Program-made: the position numbers and the translations under genes | Part shown: one piece after another, positions 55,653-64,000 of the stretch | Layout of the letters: every line of letters starts with the position of its first letter | Numbering within the stretch: the stretch's first letter is position 1 | Assembly (NCBI GenBank): GCA_964541895.1 | Contig: CAZISM010000010.1 | Span: 1-64,000, forward strand | From: CAZISM01 sp964541895 | GTDB taxonomy: Bacteria > Zhuqueibacterota > Zhuqueibacteria > Residuimicrobiales > Residuimicrobiaceae | DNA: 64,000 bases | Direction: 5' to 3' | Notes under the pieces: generated by a model | The model's input: only the letters and a program-made list of their open reading frames with translations | What the model was told of the DNA's origin: nothing | The model's database searches: none

Positions 55653-56510
55653 ATGCATCCCAAATCTGGTGATAAAGTCAGGCAACCGGCATGGGCCGGA
55701 GCGTTCTATCCCGGCTCAGCCTCCGAGCTGAAGAACATGGTTATGACCTTGCTGGATCAAGCCCCGGAGATACAGCCGGCCGGCCGGCTTTTGGGATTGA
55801 TCGTCCCGCATGCCGGCTACATCTATTCCGGCGCCACGGCGGCGGTGGCGTACAAACAACTGCGCTCGCTGGCGGTGCAAACGGTGGTGCTGCTGGCACC
55901 CAGTCACGCGGTTCTGGTGGAAGGGGTGTCTGTGTACGACGGCGAGTATTATGCCACGCCTCTTGGCCGGGTGCCGGTGGACACAGAGCTGGCGCAGCGG
56001 CTGGTGGTACAGTCACCGCGTTTTCATCTGTCTGAAAAAGGTCATTCGGCCGCCGGTGGCCGCGCCGAACACAGTCTGGAGGTGCAGTTGCCGTTCCTGC
56101 AGCTTGCCTTAGCGTCATCGTTCCAGATCGTTCCCATCGTATTTCACGATTACCGCCAATCCGTATGCCAGGAACTGGGCACAGCGCTGGCGCAGCTGTG
56201 GCAGGAGGGCGTGCTGCTGGTGGCCTCCTCTGATCTGTATCATGGCTATTCCTATAAAAGCTGCACAAGCAGTGATGAGCGGACCCTGCAGGCCATTCAA
56301 GCCCTGGATGTGGAACGCTTCTGTCAAGGCGTTGAAACCGAATTGTACCAGGCATGCGGCGCCGGTCCCATTGCGGCGTTGCTGCATGCCTGCAGCCGCC
56401 ACGGAGCCAACCACGTGCAAATCCTGCATCACACCTCTTCTGCCGATGTCACCGGCCAGAAAGGGGACTGGACCGTGGGCTATGCCAGCCTGAGTGTGAG
56501 CCGGAGCTGA
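55653..56510 (+). CDS. amrB: MEMO1 family protein (AmmeMemoRadiSam system protein B)
   Basis: 285 residues. AGGAGG at 55643-55648 shows that ATG 55653 is the start, not 55638. RQPAWAGAFYPGSASELKNM, VPHAGYIYSGATAAVAYKQ, LLAPSHAVLVEGVSVYDGEY, EHSLEVQLPFLQLAL and VASSDLYHGYSY are the family motifs, including metal-binding His residues that resemble those of ring-opening dioxygenases. The usual AMMECR1 and radical-SAM partner genes are not present nearby. The biochemical role is not known. The dgt-like gene follows after 15 nt. Confidence 0.92.
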   Translation: MHPKSGDKVRQPAWAGAFYPGSASELKNMVMTLLDQAPEIQPAGRLLGLIVPHAGYIYSGATAAVAYKQLRSLAVQTVVLLAPSHAVLVEGVSVYDGEYYATPLGRVPVDTELAQRLVVQSPRFHLSEKGHSAAGGRAEHSLEVQLPFLQLALASSFQIVPIVFHDYRQSVCQELGTALAQLWQEGVLLVASSDLYHGYSYKSCTSSDERTLQAIQALDVERFCQGVETELYQACGAGPIAALLHACSRHGANHVQILHHTSSADVTGQKGDWTVGYASLSVSRS

Positions 56511-56525
56511 AGAGCGCTACATCTT

Positions 56526-57755
56526 ATGACTATGGAAATTCGAAATCGCAATGATCTGGAACGGCTCGAGGAGCAGACGTTGTCACCCTGGGCGGCGCAA
56601 AGCCGGCTGGCCGGTGCCACGCGGCTGCACGCGGAGCCCGAGCATCCCTATCGCACCGCGTTTCAGCGCGATCGCGACCGCATCGTACACTCGCGTGCGT
56701 TTCGCCGGCTGAAACACAAACGCCAGGTTTTTTTGACCGGCTCCGGCGATCATTACCGCACCCGCATTACCCATACCATGGAAGTCGCACAGTTGTCACG
56801 CACCATGGCGAGGGCTCTGGGGATCAATGAGGATTTGACGGAAGCGGTGGCGTTGGGTCATGATCTGGGGCACACGCCGTTCGGGCATGTGGGCGAAGTG
56901 GTACTGCACAAAATCCTCAGCGGCGACGACGATCTTGACGGTCTGTTGCCTGCCGACCATCAGGCCGGCGGCTACAAACACAACTATCAAAGCGTGCGTG
57001 TGGTAGATGTTCTGGAGAATAAATATCAGTGGCCCGGACTCAATCTGACCGCCGCGGTGCGGGAAGGGCTGCTCAAGCACACCCGACTGCGGCGGCAGGT
57101 GCTGCACTTTCCCGACTTTAATCTGCAGGGTCTGCATTACGACACCGATCATGCCACCACCCTGGAAGGGCAGATCGTGGCCGTCTGTGACGAAATTGCC
57201 CAGAGAACGCACGACCTGGAGGACGGTATGCGCGCCCATTACGTAGCCGCGGACACGGTGCGGCAGCTGGCAATTATTCAGAAGGTGGAAGCCGATCCCG
57301 CTGTGGCCGCCGCCGGCACGGATGAAACGCGCTGGCGCAACCAGATGATCCGCAGTCTGGTCAATTTTCTGGTTACCGACGTGCTGGAAGAAACGGTGCG
57401 GCGCGCGCGCCGGTTTCAGGAGGAGAAGGGCCGTTGCGATCACCTCGACACGCTGCTGGCCTGGTTCAGCGATCCGGTGCATCCATTGCAGGAAGAGTTG
57501 GATCGCTTTATCAGCCGTCACATTATCCGGGTGGCGGTCGAGCATCATCGCGACGATCAGGCCATCAAAATCATTCGCACCCTGTTCAAGGTCTATTATA
57601 TGCAACCGCATCTGTTGCCTCCATCCGCCCTGCCGGACGGCCAGGCGGATTCAAACGCCTTTTTGCGCATCATCTGCGATCACATCGCCGGCATGACCGA
57701 CCATTTTGCCGAAATCGAATTTCAACGGATCGAGAGTCTGATCGATGAGTCTTGA
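56526..57755 (+). CDS. dgt: Deoxyguanosinetriphosphate triphosphohydrolase-like HD-domain protein
   Basis: 409 residues. YRTAFQRDRDRIVHSRAFRR, HKRQVFLTGSGDHYRTRITHTMEVA (excerpted) and LGHDLGHTPFGHVGE carry the H...HD...D metal site of dGTPases; HNYQSVRVVDVLENKY and LEGQIVAVCDEIAQRTHDLE complete it. It splits dNTPs into deoxynucleoside and triphosphate, controlling nucleotide pools. The length fits the shorter, non-E. coli class. Its end overlaps the ABC ATPase gene by 11 nt. Confidence 0.9.
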   Translation: MTMEIRNRNDLERLEEQTLSPWAAQSRLAGATRLHAEPEHPYRTAFQRDRDRIVHSRAFRRLKHKRQVFLTGSGDHYRTRITHTMEVAQLSRTMARALGINEDLTEAVALGHDLGHTPFGHVGEVVLHKILSGDDDLDGLLPADHQAGGYKHNYQSVRVVDVLENKYQWPGLNLTAAVREGLLKHTRLRRQVLHFPDFNLQGLHYDTDHATTLEGQIVAVCDEIAQRTHDLEDGMRAHYVAADTVRQLAIIQKVEADPAVAAAGTDETRWRNQMIRSLVNFLVTDVLEETVRRARRFQEEKGRCDHLDTLLAWFSDPVHPLQEELDRFISRHIIRVAVEHHRDDQAIKIIRTLFKVYYMQPHLLPPSALPDGQADSNAFLRIICDHIAGMTDHFAEIEFQRIESLIDES

Positions 57756-58596
57756 TCTGGATGTTCGGCAGCTCTCATTCCGCTACACAGGCATCGGCGC
57801 CTCTGACCACTTTGTACTGGAGGACGTATCTCTGCGTTTCAACCGCTGCGAATGCACAGCGATCGTCGGACCCAGCGGCTCGGGCAAAACCACCCTGATC
57901 CAGCACTTTACCGGCTTGCTCAAGCCGGTCAGCGGCCAGGTCCTCGTCGATGGGGAGGAGATCTGGAGCAAACGCTATTCACAGAGCCGTTTGCGGCGGC
58001 GAATCGGTCTGGTCTTTCAATTTCCCGAAGCACAGCTGTTCGAAGAGACCGTTTTTAAAGACGTGGCCTTTGGCCCGGCCAATCTGGGCTGGACGGGCGA
58101 TGATCTGCGCCGGCAGGTGCATCAGGCCCTGCAATTGGTTGGGCTGAACCCGGACGAGTTCGGCGAGCGCTCGCCGTTTCGTCTCAGCGAAGGCGAGAAA
58201 CGACGGGTGGCTATCGCCGGCGTGCTGGCGATGCAGCCGGAAATGGTCGTGCTGGATGAACCGACGGCCGGACTCGACCCGGCCGGTGTTCAGGCCATGG
58301 CGGAGATCCTTGCCGCCCTGCTTCGAAAAAATACCACCCCGGTGCTGATCACCCACAATATGGACTTTGTCGCCGAAGTGGCGCAACGGGTTATCGTGAT
58401 GATGGACGGCCGCCTGGTGTTCGACGGCGCGCCGGCGGAACTGTTTCGACGCCAGGAGCTGCTGCAGACCGCCCGTCTGCAGCTTCCGGAATTCATTCGC
58501 GCGTTGGCGCCGATCCGCCAGCAATTGCCGCCGGATCTGCAGGATGTCATCAGCTATCGCGAGTTGCTGAATCGTACCGCGCCGGGCTCTCTCTGA
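57745..58596 (+). CDS. Energy-coupling factor transporter ATPase (CbiO/EcfA type)
   Basis: 283 residues. IVGPSGSGKTTLIQHFTGLL is Walker A, GLVFQFPEAQLFEETVFKDV is the Q loop typical of ECF/CbiO ATPases, RLSEGEKRRVAIA the signature, and MVVLDEPTAGLDPAG Walker B. ECF importers bring vitamins or metals into the cell. No transmembrane T subunit or S component is next to it; only the dGTPase-like gene precedes it. A terminator overlaps its stop, so it is the last gene of the transcript. Confidence 0.9.
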   Translation: MSLDLDVRQLSFRYTGIGASDHFVLEDVSLRFNRCECTAIVGPSGSGKTTLIQHFTGLLKPVSGQVLVDGEEIWSKRYSQSRLRRRIGLVFQFPEAQLFEETVFKDVAFGPANLGWTGDDLRRQVHQALQLVGLNPDEFGERSPFRLSEGEKRRVAIAGVLAMQPEMVVLDEPTAGLDPAGVQAMAEILAALLRKNTTPVLITHNMDFVAEVAQRVIVMMDGRLVFDGAPAELFRRQELLQTARLQLPEFIRALAPIRQQLPPDLQDVISYRELLNRTAPGSL

Positions 58597-58608
58597 GCCC
58601 GGCTTTTT
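58581..58608 (+). terminator. Terminator overlapping the stop of the ATPase gene
   Basis: GCCGGGCTC (58581-58589) pairs perfectly with GAGCCCGGC (58595-58603), followed by TTTTT. The stop codon (58594-58596) lies at the base of the loop. Confidence 0.9.
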
Positions 58609-58804
58609 GTTGGACCATCTTTCGGACTGCTTTTAATCCTCCGCTTCTCGCCTTTGACAGAAAGCGCTGTTCGAAAATACTACAAGCGGTTTGTTTTTGC
58701 CCAATGTTGAAACGCTCTTGCCGCCCTGTTGTGCAGACCCTTGCGAAAAATAAGATCTAACCTATTGAAAATAATTAGCGAAAATTTGTGGATTTTTTTG
58801 AAAA

Positions 58805-58823
58805 TTTGGCAAAACATTTGCAT
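58805..58823 (+). promoter_or_regulatory. Sigma-54 (RpoN) promoter
   Basis: TTTGGCAAAACATTTGCAT has the GG...GC pair 10 bases apart (GG at 58808-58809, GC at 58820-58821), the spacing required for sigma-54, and close agreement with TTGGCA-N-TTGCA. It lies 47 nt upstream of a sigma-54 activator gene. Confidence 0.8.
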
Positions 58824-58870
58824 GCTTTAATGCGATACGAGGGAGTGGGTAGTATCGAGGTGGAGGATTT

Positions 58871-59956
58871 ATGTTTGAAACTCTTGGCGAAATTGACATC
58901 GAAGAACTGGACTATGATCTGCTGGAGCAGATCAAGCCAAAAACGCAAAGCCATTTCTCCGGCTTTGAGTTATATTACCCCAAGTTGAGCAAGTCCCCGG
59001 AAATCCAAAAGATCTATTCGCTCATCAACAAAGTGGCGGTCAGCAACGCATCGGTCTTGATTCAGGGTGAAACCGGCTCGGGTAAGGAATTAATCGCCGG
59101 CGCCATTCAGGCGTTGAGCCTGCGCGCGGACAAGCCCTACATCACGGTCAACTGTGCGGCTATTCCGGAACATCTGCTGGAAAGCGAGCTGTTTGGTCAT
59201 GAACGAGGCGCGTTCACCGGCGCGGTTTCCACCCATGTAGGCAAATTCGAACAGGCTGACGGCGGCACGCTGTTTCTGGACGAAATCGGCGACATGGCGC
59301 CGTCCACCCAGGCCAAGATTTTGCGGGTACTGCAGGAGCAGACCTTTACGCGCGTCGGCGGCCAAAAGGTCATCCGCGTGGATGTGCGCATCATCGCCGC
59401 CACCAACAAGGATCTGTGGCAAGAGATCGAAAACGGCAATTTCCGCCCGGATCTCTATTATCGCCTCAACGTCGTCACCCTGCACGTACCGCCGTTGCGG
59501 GAAAGACGGGAAGATATCCCCCTGCTGGCCGATTATTTCAAAAAAAAATTCGCCGCTGACTTGAAAAAGAGCGTTGGTCATTTCGCGCCCGAGACCATGG
59601 AGCTGTTGACCAATCACTCCTGGCCCGGCAACATTCGCGAATTACGCAATTTGATCGAAAGGGCGGTATTAGTATGTAATGTGAACGATCTGATCGTGCC
59701 CCGTGACATGGCCATGACCGGCAAGGACTATTTTGCCGCCGGTGGCCGGGATCGCCGGCGTGAAGATCGCGGTCCGACTCTGCCCACGTTAAAACTGGAA
59801 GAGCTGGAACGAATGGCTGTGACCACGGCTCTGGAACGATCCAACTGGGTGCAGAAAGACGCCGCCGAACTGCTGGGCATTTCCCCCCGGGCTTTGAATT
59901 ACAAGGTCGCGCAGTTGGGTATCTCTTATGCCGGTTGGCGAAAACACGTGGTTTAG
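58871..59956 (+). CDS. Sigma-54-dependent transcriptional activator without receiver domain
   Basis: 361 residues; GGAGG at 58862-58866 sits before ATG 58871. An N-terminal stretch of about 40 residues leads directly into the AAA+ domain: GETGSGKE Walker A (from residue 66), GAFTGA (113-118) which contacts sigma-54, and GGTLFLDEIGDM Walker B. A Fis-type helix-turn-helix closes the protein (TALERSNWVQKDAAELLGIS). There is no response-regulator or GAF sensor domain, so it may be controlled by level, by a partner or be constitutive, as in PspF-like proteins. A sigma-54 promoter immediately upstream suggests it activates itself. Confidence 0.95.
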   Translation: MFETLGEIDIEELDYDLLEQIKPKTQSHFSGFELYYPKLSKSPEIQKIYSLINKVAVSNASVLIQGETGSGKELIAGAIQALSLRADKPYITVNCAAIPEHLLESELFGHERGAFTGAVSTHVGKFEQADGGTLFLDEIGDMAPSTQAKILRVLQEQTFTRVGGQKVIRVDVRIIAATNKDLWQEIENGNFRPDLYYRLNVVTLHVPPLRERREDIPLLADYFKKKFAADLKKSVGHFAPETMELLTNHSWPGNIRELRNLIERAVLVCNVNDLIVPRDMAMTGKDYFAAGGRDRRREDRGPTLPTLKLEELERMAVTTALERSNWVQKDAAELLGISPRALNYKVAQLGISYAGWRKHVV

Positions 59957-60007
59957 CACAGCGCTACGATAAACAGGCCTGACCAGCGAACGGAATATGT
60001 TAACCTG

Positions 60008-60616
60008 ATGATGCGTGTTTTCATTTCATATCTCTGCCTTCTGTTGTCCTTTTCCTCTTCGTTTGCCATAACGTTGCGGGTTACCTGGGATGCCAGCTCC
60101 AACACGGATCTGCTGGGTTATCGGGTGTATTGGGGCACCACCTCCAGGACCTATGCGCAAAAAAGCGATGTGACTCTGCAAACCGTTTATGATATCACCG
60201 ATGTGCAGGAAGGGGTGCGGTACTATTGCAGCGTAACCGTCATCGACCTCTGGGGAAGGGAAAGTTCCTTTTCCAGCGAGGTATCGGTCAAAGCCGGCGA
60301 CGACGAGGAACCGCAAGAGCCGCAGCGGCCCACCATCTGGGCCCTGGAGCCCGGCTATCCGAATCCGCTCGCGCGCGGACAGATGCAGTCCGTACACTTT
60401 GCCGTTCCTGAAGAAAGCCATTTTACCATCGAACTGTATAACGTGCTCGGTCAAAAAATACGGACACTGCACGACGGCAGCAAAACACCGGGCTGGTACT
60501 GGTTGACCTGGGATGGAACCGTCGACCAGGCACAACACCTGCCCGCGGGAATTTATTTTTATCTTCTGACTACCGGCCTTGATTCTTTTCTCCAGCAAAT
60601 GACCCTCTTGCACTAG
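60008..60616 (+). CDS. Secreted fibronectin type III protein with sorting-domain-like C-terminus
   Basis: 202 residues (a second ATG lies one codon later). A signal peptide (RVFISYLCLLLSFSSSFA) is followed by one Fn3 domain (LRVTWDASSNTDLLGYRVYW ... VTVIDLWGRESSFSSEV). The last 85 residues (LEPGYPNPLARGQMQSVHF, then LPAGIYFYLLTTG) resemble the Por sorting/FlgD-like fold, but the PNPF core is PNPL. It starts 51 nt after the sigma-54 activator and may be in the same transcript. It shares the Fn3 start with the large lipoprotein that follows, so the two may be surface partners. Confidence 0.78.
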   Translation: MMRVFISYLCLLLSFSSSFAITLRVTWDASSNTDLLGYRVYWGTTSRTYAQKSDVTLQTVYDITDVQEGVRYYCSVTVIDLWGRESSFSSEVSVKAGDDEEPQEPQRPTIWALEPGYPNPLARGQMQSVHFAVPEESHFTIELYNVLGQKIRTLHDGSKTPGWYWLTWDGTVDQAQHLPAGIYFYLLTTGLDSFLQQMTLLH

Positions 60617-60752
60617 CCGCTCTTTTTTTCCCTTTCCGCTTCCGGTTCCACAATCGTAATCCCCGCATCAATCTCGTTATTCTGTGGCATTGACTTGAAA
60701 TCGAACTCGGCCTTAACCGCTTGTAAAATAGCAGGACCGGCGCCGAGGTGTT

Positions 60753-60769
60753 TTGGCATGAAAGTTGAA
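60753..60769 (+). promoter_or_regulatory. Possible sigma-54 promoter with one mismatch
   Basis: TTGGCATGAAAGTTGAA keeps the -24 GG element and the spacing but has GA where GC is needed at -12. It is 73 nt before the lipoprotein start. Its position after a sigma-54 activator makes it worth noting; on its own it is weak. Confidence 0.3.
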
Positions 60770-60842
60770 GTGTCATAGAGCGGATAGGCGCGATACGCTT
60801 TGCGTCGGATAGTTCGATTATCAACTGAAGGATCACCGGTAT

Positions 60843-63800
60843 ATGGTACAGTTTTTTCGTCGCGTTCTCAATCTGCTGGGATTGGTGGTGCTGCTGGGTT
60901 GCACGGTACAGGGGGCGGGATTGAAATTAAAATGGCAGCCCAATGCGGAAGCGGATTTGGCAGGGTATCGCGTTCACATCGGCCAGCAATCACGTACCTA
61001 TACGAAATCGATAAATGTGGGTGACACCACCGCAACCCTCATCAGCGATCTGGCAGACAACACCACCTACTATTTCAGCGTGACCGCGTACGATCACGCC
61101 GGCAACGAAAGCGGGTATGCCAATGAGATCAGCATCACGCTTGGTGATACCAAGCCGCCGACGCTGGCGTCCATCACGGTGATCAGCAAAAGCGAATTGC
61201 TCCTGGTGTTCAGTGAAGCTGTGGAAGAGAACAGCAGCCAGGATGCCGGCCATTACAAAATCGTGCCTGCGGTCACCGTCACTTCCGCGCTGCTGCAGAG
61301 CGACAAAAAAACCGTGCTGATCAAAACCGCAGAGCACCAGGCCGGTGTGGATTACTCGCTGGTGGTCAACGGCGTTACCGATCGCGCCTTGACCGGCAAC
61401 GCCATTGCCGCCGACAGCAAGCTCTCCTACCGCCTGGGTGCTGAAGATGCGGATACGACGCCGCCGGTGCTGCAGATGGCAAGTCTGGTCTCGGCCACGC
61501 AGCTGCAGCTCTATTTCAACGAGCCGCTGGATCCGGCTTCGGCCACGGCGACGAGTCATTACGCCATCCGCGATGTCACGGTTGAGGCGGCGGTTCTCTC
61601 TGCCGACGGCAGCATGGTACATTTGACCACCTCCCGGCATGCCGCCGGGTCGGTGTACACTGTGACCGTCAACGACGTCACCGATCGCTCGGCGCGCAAG
61701 AACAAGATTCAAGCCAACAGCACCTACACGTATACCTACGATCCCGGCGACGTGACCGGGCCGGTGATCACCCTGGTCAATGCCACCGCCGTCAACCAGA
61801 TAGAGGTCATGTTCAACGAGCCGGTGGATGAAAGCAGCGCGGAAACGCTCAGCCATTACAGCATCAACAACGGCATCTCTATCCTCAGCGCCGAGCTGGA
61901 CGGGTCCGGCCAGGTCCTGCGGCTGCAGACCTCGGCGCATCTGGCTAATCAGGTGTACGTGTTCAGCGCCGAAGGGGTGGTGGACAAGAGCGCCAACCAC
62001 AACGCCATGGCCGGCAAAAACACCGCCTCCTATGTGTATGCGCCGGCCGATCAGGTCGGTCCGACCATCACCCGGGTGGTGATGAAAGATTTCACCCACC
62101 TTTTGGTGACCTTTAACGAAGCCGTCGATGCCACCTCGGCTGAGGATGAAACCCATTATGTGATCAACAACAGTATCCGGGTCTTTTCCGCAAACCTGGA
62201 CGGTGACGGCAAAAGCGTAGAGCTGTTGACGAGTCCGCATGTTTCCGGGCAGATTTACACGCTGCAGATCAGCAAAGTCAAAGACACAGCTTCTCCGGGA
62301 AATGAGATCATCGCCAACAGCTCCTACGCCTATGTATATGGTGTGACCGAGCCCAACACCGGTCCGACGATCGCCGAGGTGCAGGTGTTGTCCGCCAACC
62401 GGCTGCAGGTCTCGTTTAACAAGCCGGTCGAGAAAAACAGTGCGCAAAGCGCAAGCAATTACGTTCTCAATCGCGGCGCTGCGGTGACATCAGCCACGCT
62501 GGATGCATCGGCCACGCGCGTGACGCTGCAGACCTCCACCCATGAACCGAACAAGATATACATCATCAGCGTCAGCAACATCATAGATGCCGGCGGCAAC
62601 CGCAACATGATTCTGCCCAACAGTTCCTACAGCTATGTCTATGAAGGGGTCGATCAGACCGGGCCGGTGATTACGCTGGTCAAAGTGGTGGACAGTGAAC
62701 ATCTCGACATTCTGTTCAACGAACGTCTGGCCCTGGAGGGCGCGGCCACGCTTTCGTCCTACACACTGAACGCCGGCCTGGAGGTCAAGGCGGCGGAACT
62801 GGATGCCGGCCGCCGCATCGTGCACCTGACCACATCGTCGCATCACAGTCAGACCGTGTACGTGCTGCGCATCAACGGCCTCAAAGACGAAGCGGCCGGC
62901 AACGCCATCCTGGCGAACACCAGCTACACCTATGTTTATGAGCCGGCCGATGCCTTGCCGCCGACGCTGGCGATGGTGCGGGTCAAAGACGCCCAGCATG
63001 TGGAGGTGGTGTTTTCCGAAAACGTGGACCAGGCGACGGCGCTGGACATCACGCACTATACCTTGAACGGCAGCGAAGTGCGCTCCGCCAAAAAGGGCAG
63101 TGCCGGCCATCTGGTGGAGCTGGAAGTCACGGCGCTGCAAACCGGCAAAATTCATCTCCTGGCGGTCAACGATGTCTGCGATGCGGCCGGCAACCGGATT
63201 CACGCCAACAGCTCTTATGCCTTTACCTTTGGCGATCTGACGCTGGAGCAGGTGCCGGCCGTGATCGACGTCTATGCCGCCGCTGCCGCCGAGCTGTATG
63301 TGACCTTTAACATGAAGGTGAACAAAGCCCAGGCGGAAACCATTGCCAATTATATCCTCCAGGGCGGCACGATCATCACGTCCGCCAAACTGGATGGCTC
63401 CATGACGCAGCTAAAGCTGCAAACCAGCGCGCATCTGGCAGGACGGATCTATAGCGTTATGATCAACAACATCAGCCGCTGGGACCGTCCGGACCTGATC
63501 TGCAAAACCAATACGCCTTTTTTCTATACCTTGCAGCAGGATAGCAAAGCACCGCCCAAGCTGGAAAAGGTGGCTATCGAAGGCGAAAATCTCGTTCGCC
63601 TGACCTTTTCCGCTACCTTGGAAAAAAGCTCGGCTGAGAACAAACGCAATTATCTGATCAGCAATAATCTGACGGTGCTGTCCGCCGAACTGCAGTCGGA
63701 TGCCATGCAGGTCCTTTTAGAAACAGCGCGCCATCAGTCCGGCAAAGCCTATACGATCACGGTAGCCGGCGTGAAGGGATCCAGCTCGGCTACGGCTATG

Positions 63801-64000
63801 ACCAGCGCGGTGCAGGCGTATACCTATATGCCCAGTCTGGAAATAAAAATCGATGGGCTTGCCGAGGCCATGCTCTCCTACGCGGATGTCGGCCGGCCGT
63901 ATTATGTGGATCGCAACTATGTGCTGACCACTGTTCCCGAAGACCTGGTGCGGGCCAAGCTGGTGATGACCGCCAATAACGATCGTACCCAGGCTGACAG
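60843..64000 (+). CDS. Large lipoprotein of Fn3 and at least nine Ig-like (Big_5/SbsA type) repeats, partial
   Basis: The frame runs from ATG 60843 past the right edge (at least 1052 residues). The N-terminus has a lipoprotein signal (LNLLGLVVLLGC), so it is lipid-anchored. An Fn3 domain (LKWQPNAEADLAGYRVHIG) is followed by nine units of about 105 residues, each like GPxITxVxxxxxxxLxVxFNExVDxxSA, then HYxINxxxxVxSAxLDxxG and ANSSYxYxY. These are Big_5/SbsA-type Ig-like domains, as in surface stalk and adhesin proteins. The final visible stretch (EIKIDGLAEAMLSYADVG) starts a different domain. A role in surface structure or polymer binding is inferred. The C-terminus is not in the window. Confidence 0.9.
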   Translation, partial: MVQFFRRVLNLLGLVVLLGCTVQGAGLKLKWQPNAEADLAGYRVHIGQQSRTYTKSINVGDTTATLISDLADNTTYYFSVTAYDHAGNESGYANEISITLGDTKPPTLASITVISKSELLLVFSEAVEENSSQDAGHYKIVPAVTVTSALLQSDKKTVLIKTAEHQAGVDYSLVVNGVTDRALTGNAIAADSKLSYRLGAEDADTTPPVLQMASLVSATQLQLYFNEPLDPASATATSHYAIRDVTVEAAVLSADGSMVHLTTSRHAAGSVYTVTVNDVTDRSARKNKIQANSTYTYTYDPGDVTGPVITLVNATAVNQIEVMFNEPVDESSAETLSHYSINNGISILSAELDGSGQVLRLQTSAHLANQVYVFSAEGVVDKSANHNAMAGKNTASYVYAPADQVGPTITRVVMKDFTHLLVTFNEAVDATSAEDETHYVINNSIRVFSANLDGDGKSVELLTSPHVSGQIYTLQISKVKDTASPGNEIIANSSYAYVYGVTEPNTGPTIAEVQVLSANRLQVSFNKPVEKNSAQSASNYVLNRGAAVTSATLDASATRVTLQTSTHEPNKIYIISVSNIIDAGGNRNMILPNSSYSYVYEGVDQTGPVITLVKVVDSEHLDILFNERLALEGAATLSSYTLNAGLEVKAAELDAGRRIVHLTTSSHHSQTVYVLRINGLKDEAAGNAILANTSYTYVYEPADALPPTLAMVRVKDAQHVEVVFSENVDQATALDITHYTLNGSEVRSAKKGSAGHLVELEVTALQTGKIHLLAVNDVCDAAGNRIHANSSYAFTFGDLTLEQVPAVIDVYAAAAAELYVTFNMKVNKAQAETIANYILQGGTIITSAKLDGSMTQLKLQTSAHLAGRIYSVMINNISRWDRPDLICKTNTPFFYTLQQDSKAPPKLEKVAIEGENLVRLTFSATLEKSSAENKRNYLISNNLTVLSAELQSDAMQVLLETARHQSGKAYTITVAGVKGSSSATAMTSAVQAYTYMPSLEIKIDGLAEAMLSYADVGRPYYVDRNYVLTTVPEDLVRAKLVMTANNDRTQAD

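Noticed and set aside
60990..62447. 485-codon minus-strand frame
   Set aside because: It is antisense to the Ig-repeat lipoprotein, rich in H, R and G as expected of a shadow frame, with no domain.

Overview
The window is 64 kb of roughly 52-54% GC bacterial DNA with two 100-N scaffold gaps, so it is probably a metagenome-assembled scaffold. At least four secreted proteins end in a Por-type (type IX secretion) C-terminal sorting domain of the NPFNP class, and a fifth has a divergent version. Together with a TonB-dependent receptor carrying a carboxypeptidase-regulatory domain and many exported glycosidases, this points to the FCB superphylum. The style fits KSB1, Calditrichota or Ignavibacteriota-like lineages, but the phylum is an inference. 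I found no rRNA, tRNA, CRISPR array, prophage or transposase.

Layout. 1-1003: damaged type I restriction R subunit, cut by the window edge. 1004-2056: non-coding, with two strong hairpins. 2057-6919: exported 14-repeat propeller protein, divergent Nramp-like transporter, DegT-type aminotransferase. 6920-16240 (minus strand): a glycan-utilisation locus read as lacI, TonB receptor, beta-helix sorted protein, terminator, GH2 beta-galactosidase. Palindromic operator candidates lie upstream of lacI. 16746-22463: large beta-helix sorted protein, polytopic GT-C-like protein, family 2 glycosyltransferase. 22956-28086: oligogalacturonate-lyase-like propeller fused to a lectin-like domain, and a six-hairpin-glycosidase-like protein. 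Gap 1 is at 28116-28215. 28839-31325: seven-repeat carboxypeptidase-regulatory sorted protein. 31589-35736 (minus): amidohydrolase, Tat-exported GH20-like protein, DUF4832 protein. 36110-37268: HipA-like kinase with a DUF3037 partner.

37427-53943 is a 16.5 kb, all-plus-strand run of fifteen genes, many overlapping or 1-16 nt apart. It holds two Gfo/Idh/MocA dehydrogenases, a NagA-like deacetylase, a NagB-like protein lacking one catalytic aspartate, a ceramidase-like amidase, an FGGY kinase, a sodium:solute symporter, an aldo/keto reductase, a URO-D family protein, a sialidase-like and a second propeller hydrolase, an HpcH/HpaI aldolase, two small Cys-containing paralogues and a short-chain dehydrogenase. 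I read it as an amino-sugar (or acylated sugar) uptake and breakdown pathway not matching a textbook route; it is the best candidate for an undescribed system here. Gap 2 (48135-48234) inside it is artificial, because both contig ends share the same 55 bp.

54167-58596: B-box/NodB polysaccharide deacetylase, MEMO1-family protein, dGTPase-like HD hydrolase, ECF-type ATPase with terminator. 58805-64000: a sigma-54 promoter driving a receiver-less sigma-54 activator, a short Fn3 protein with a sorting-like tail, and a lipoprotein of at least nine Ig-like repeats running off the right edge. Several intergenic regions carry clusters of short perfect hairpins that look like a dispersed repeat family.
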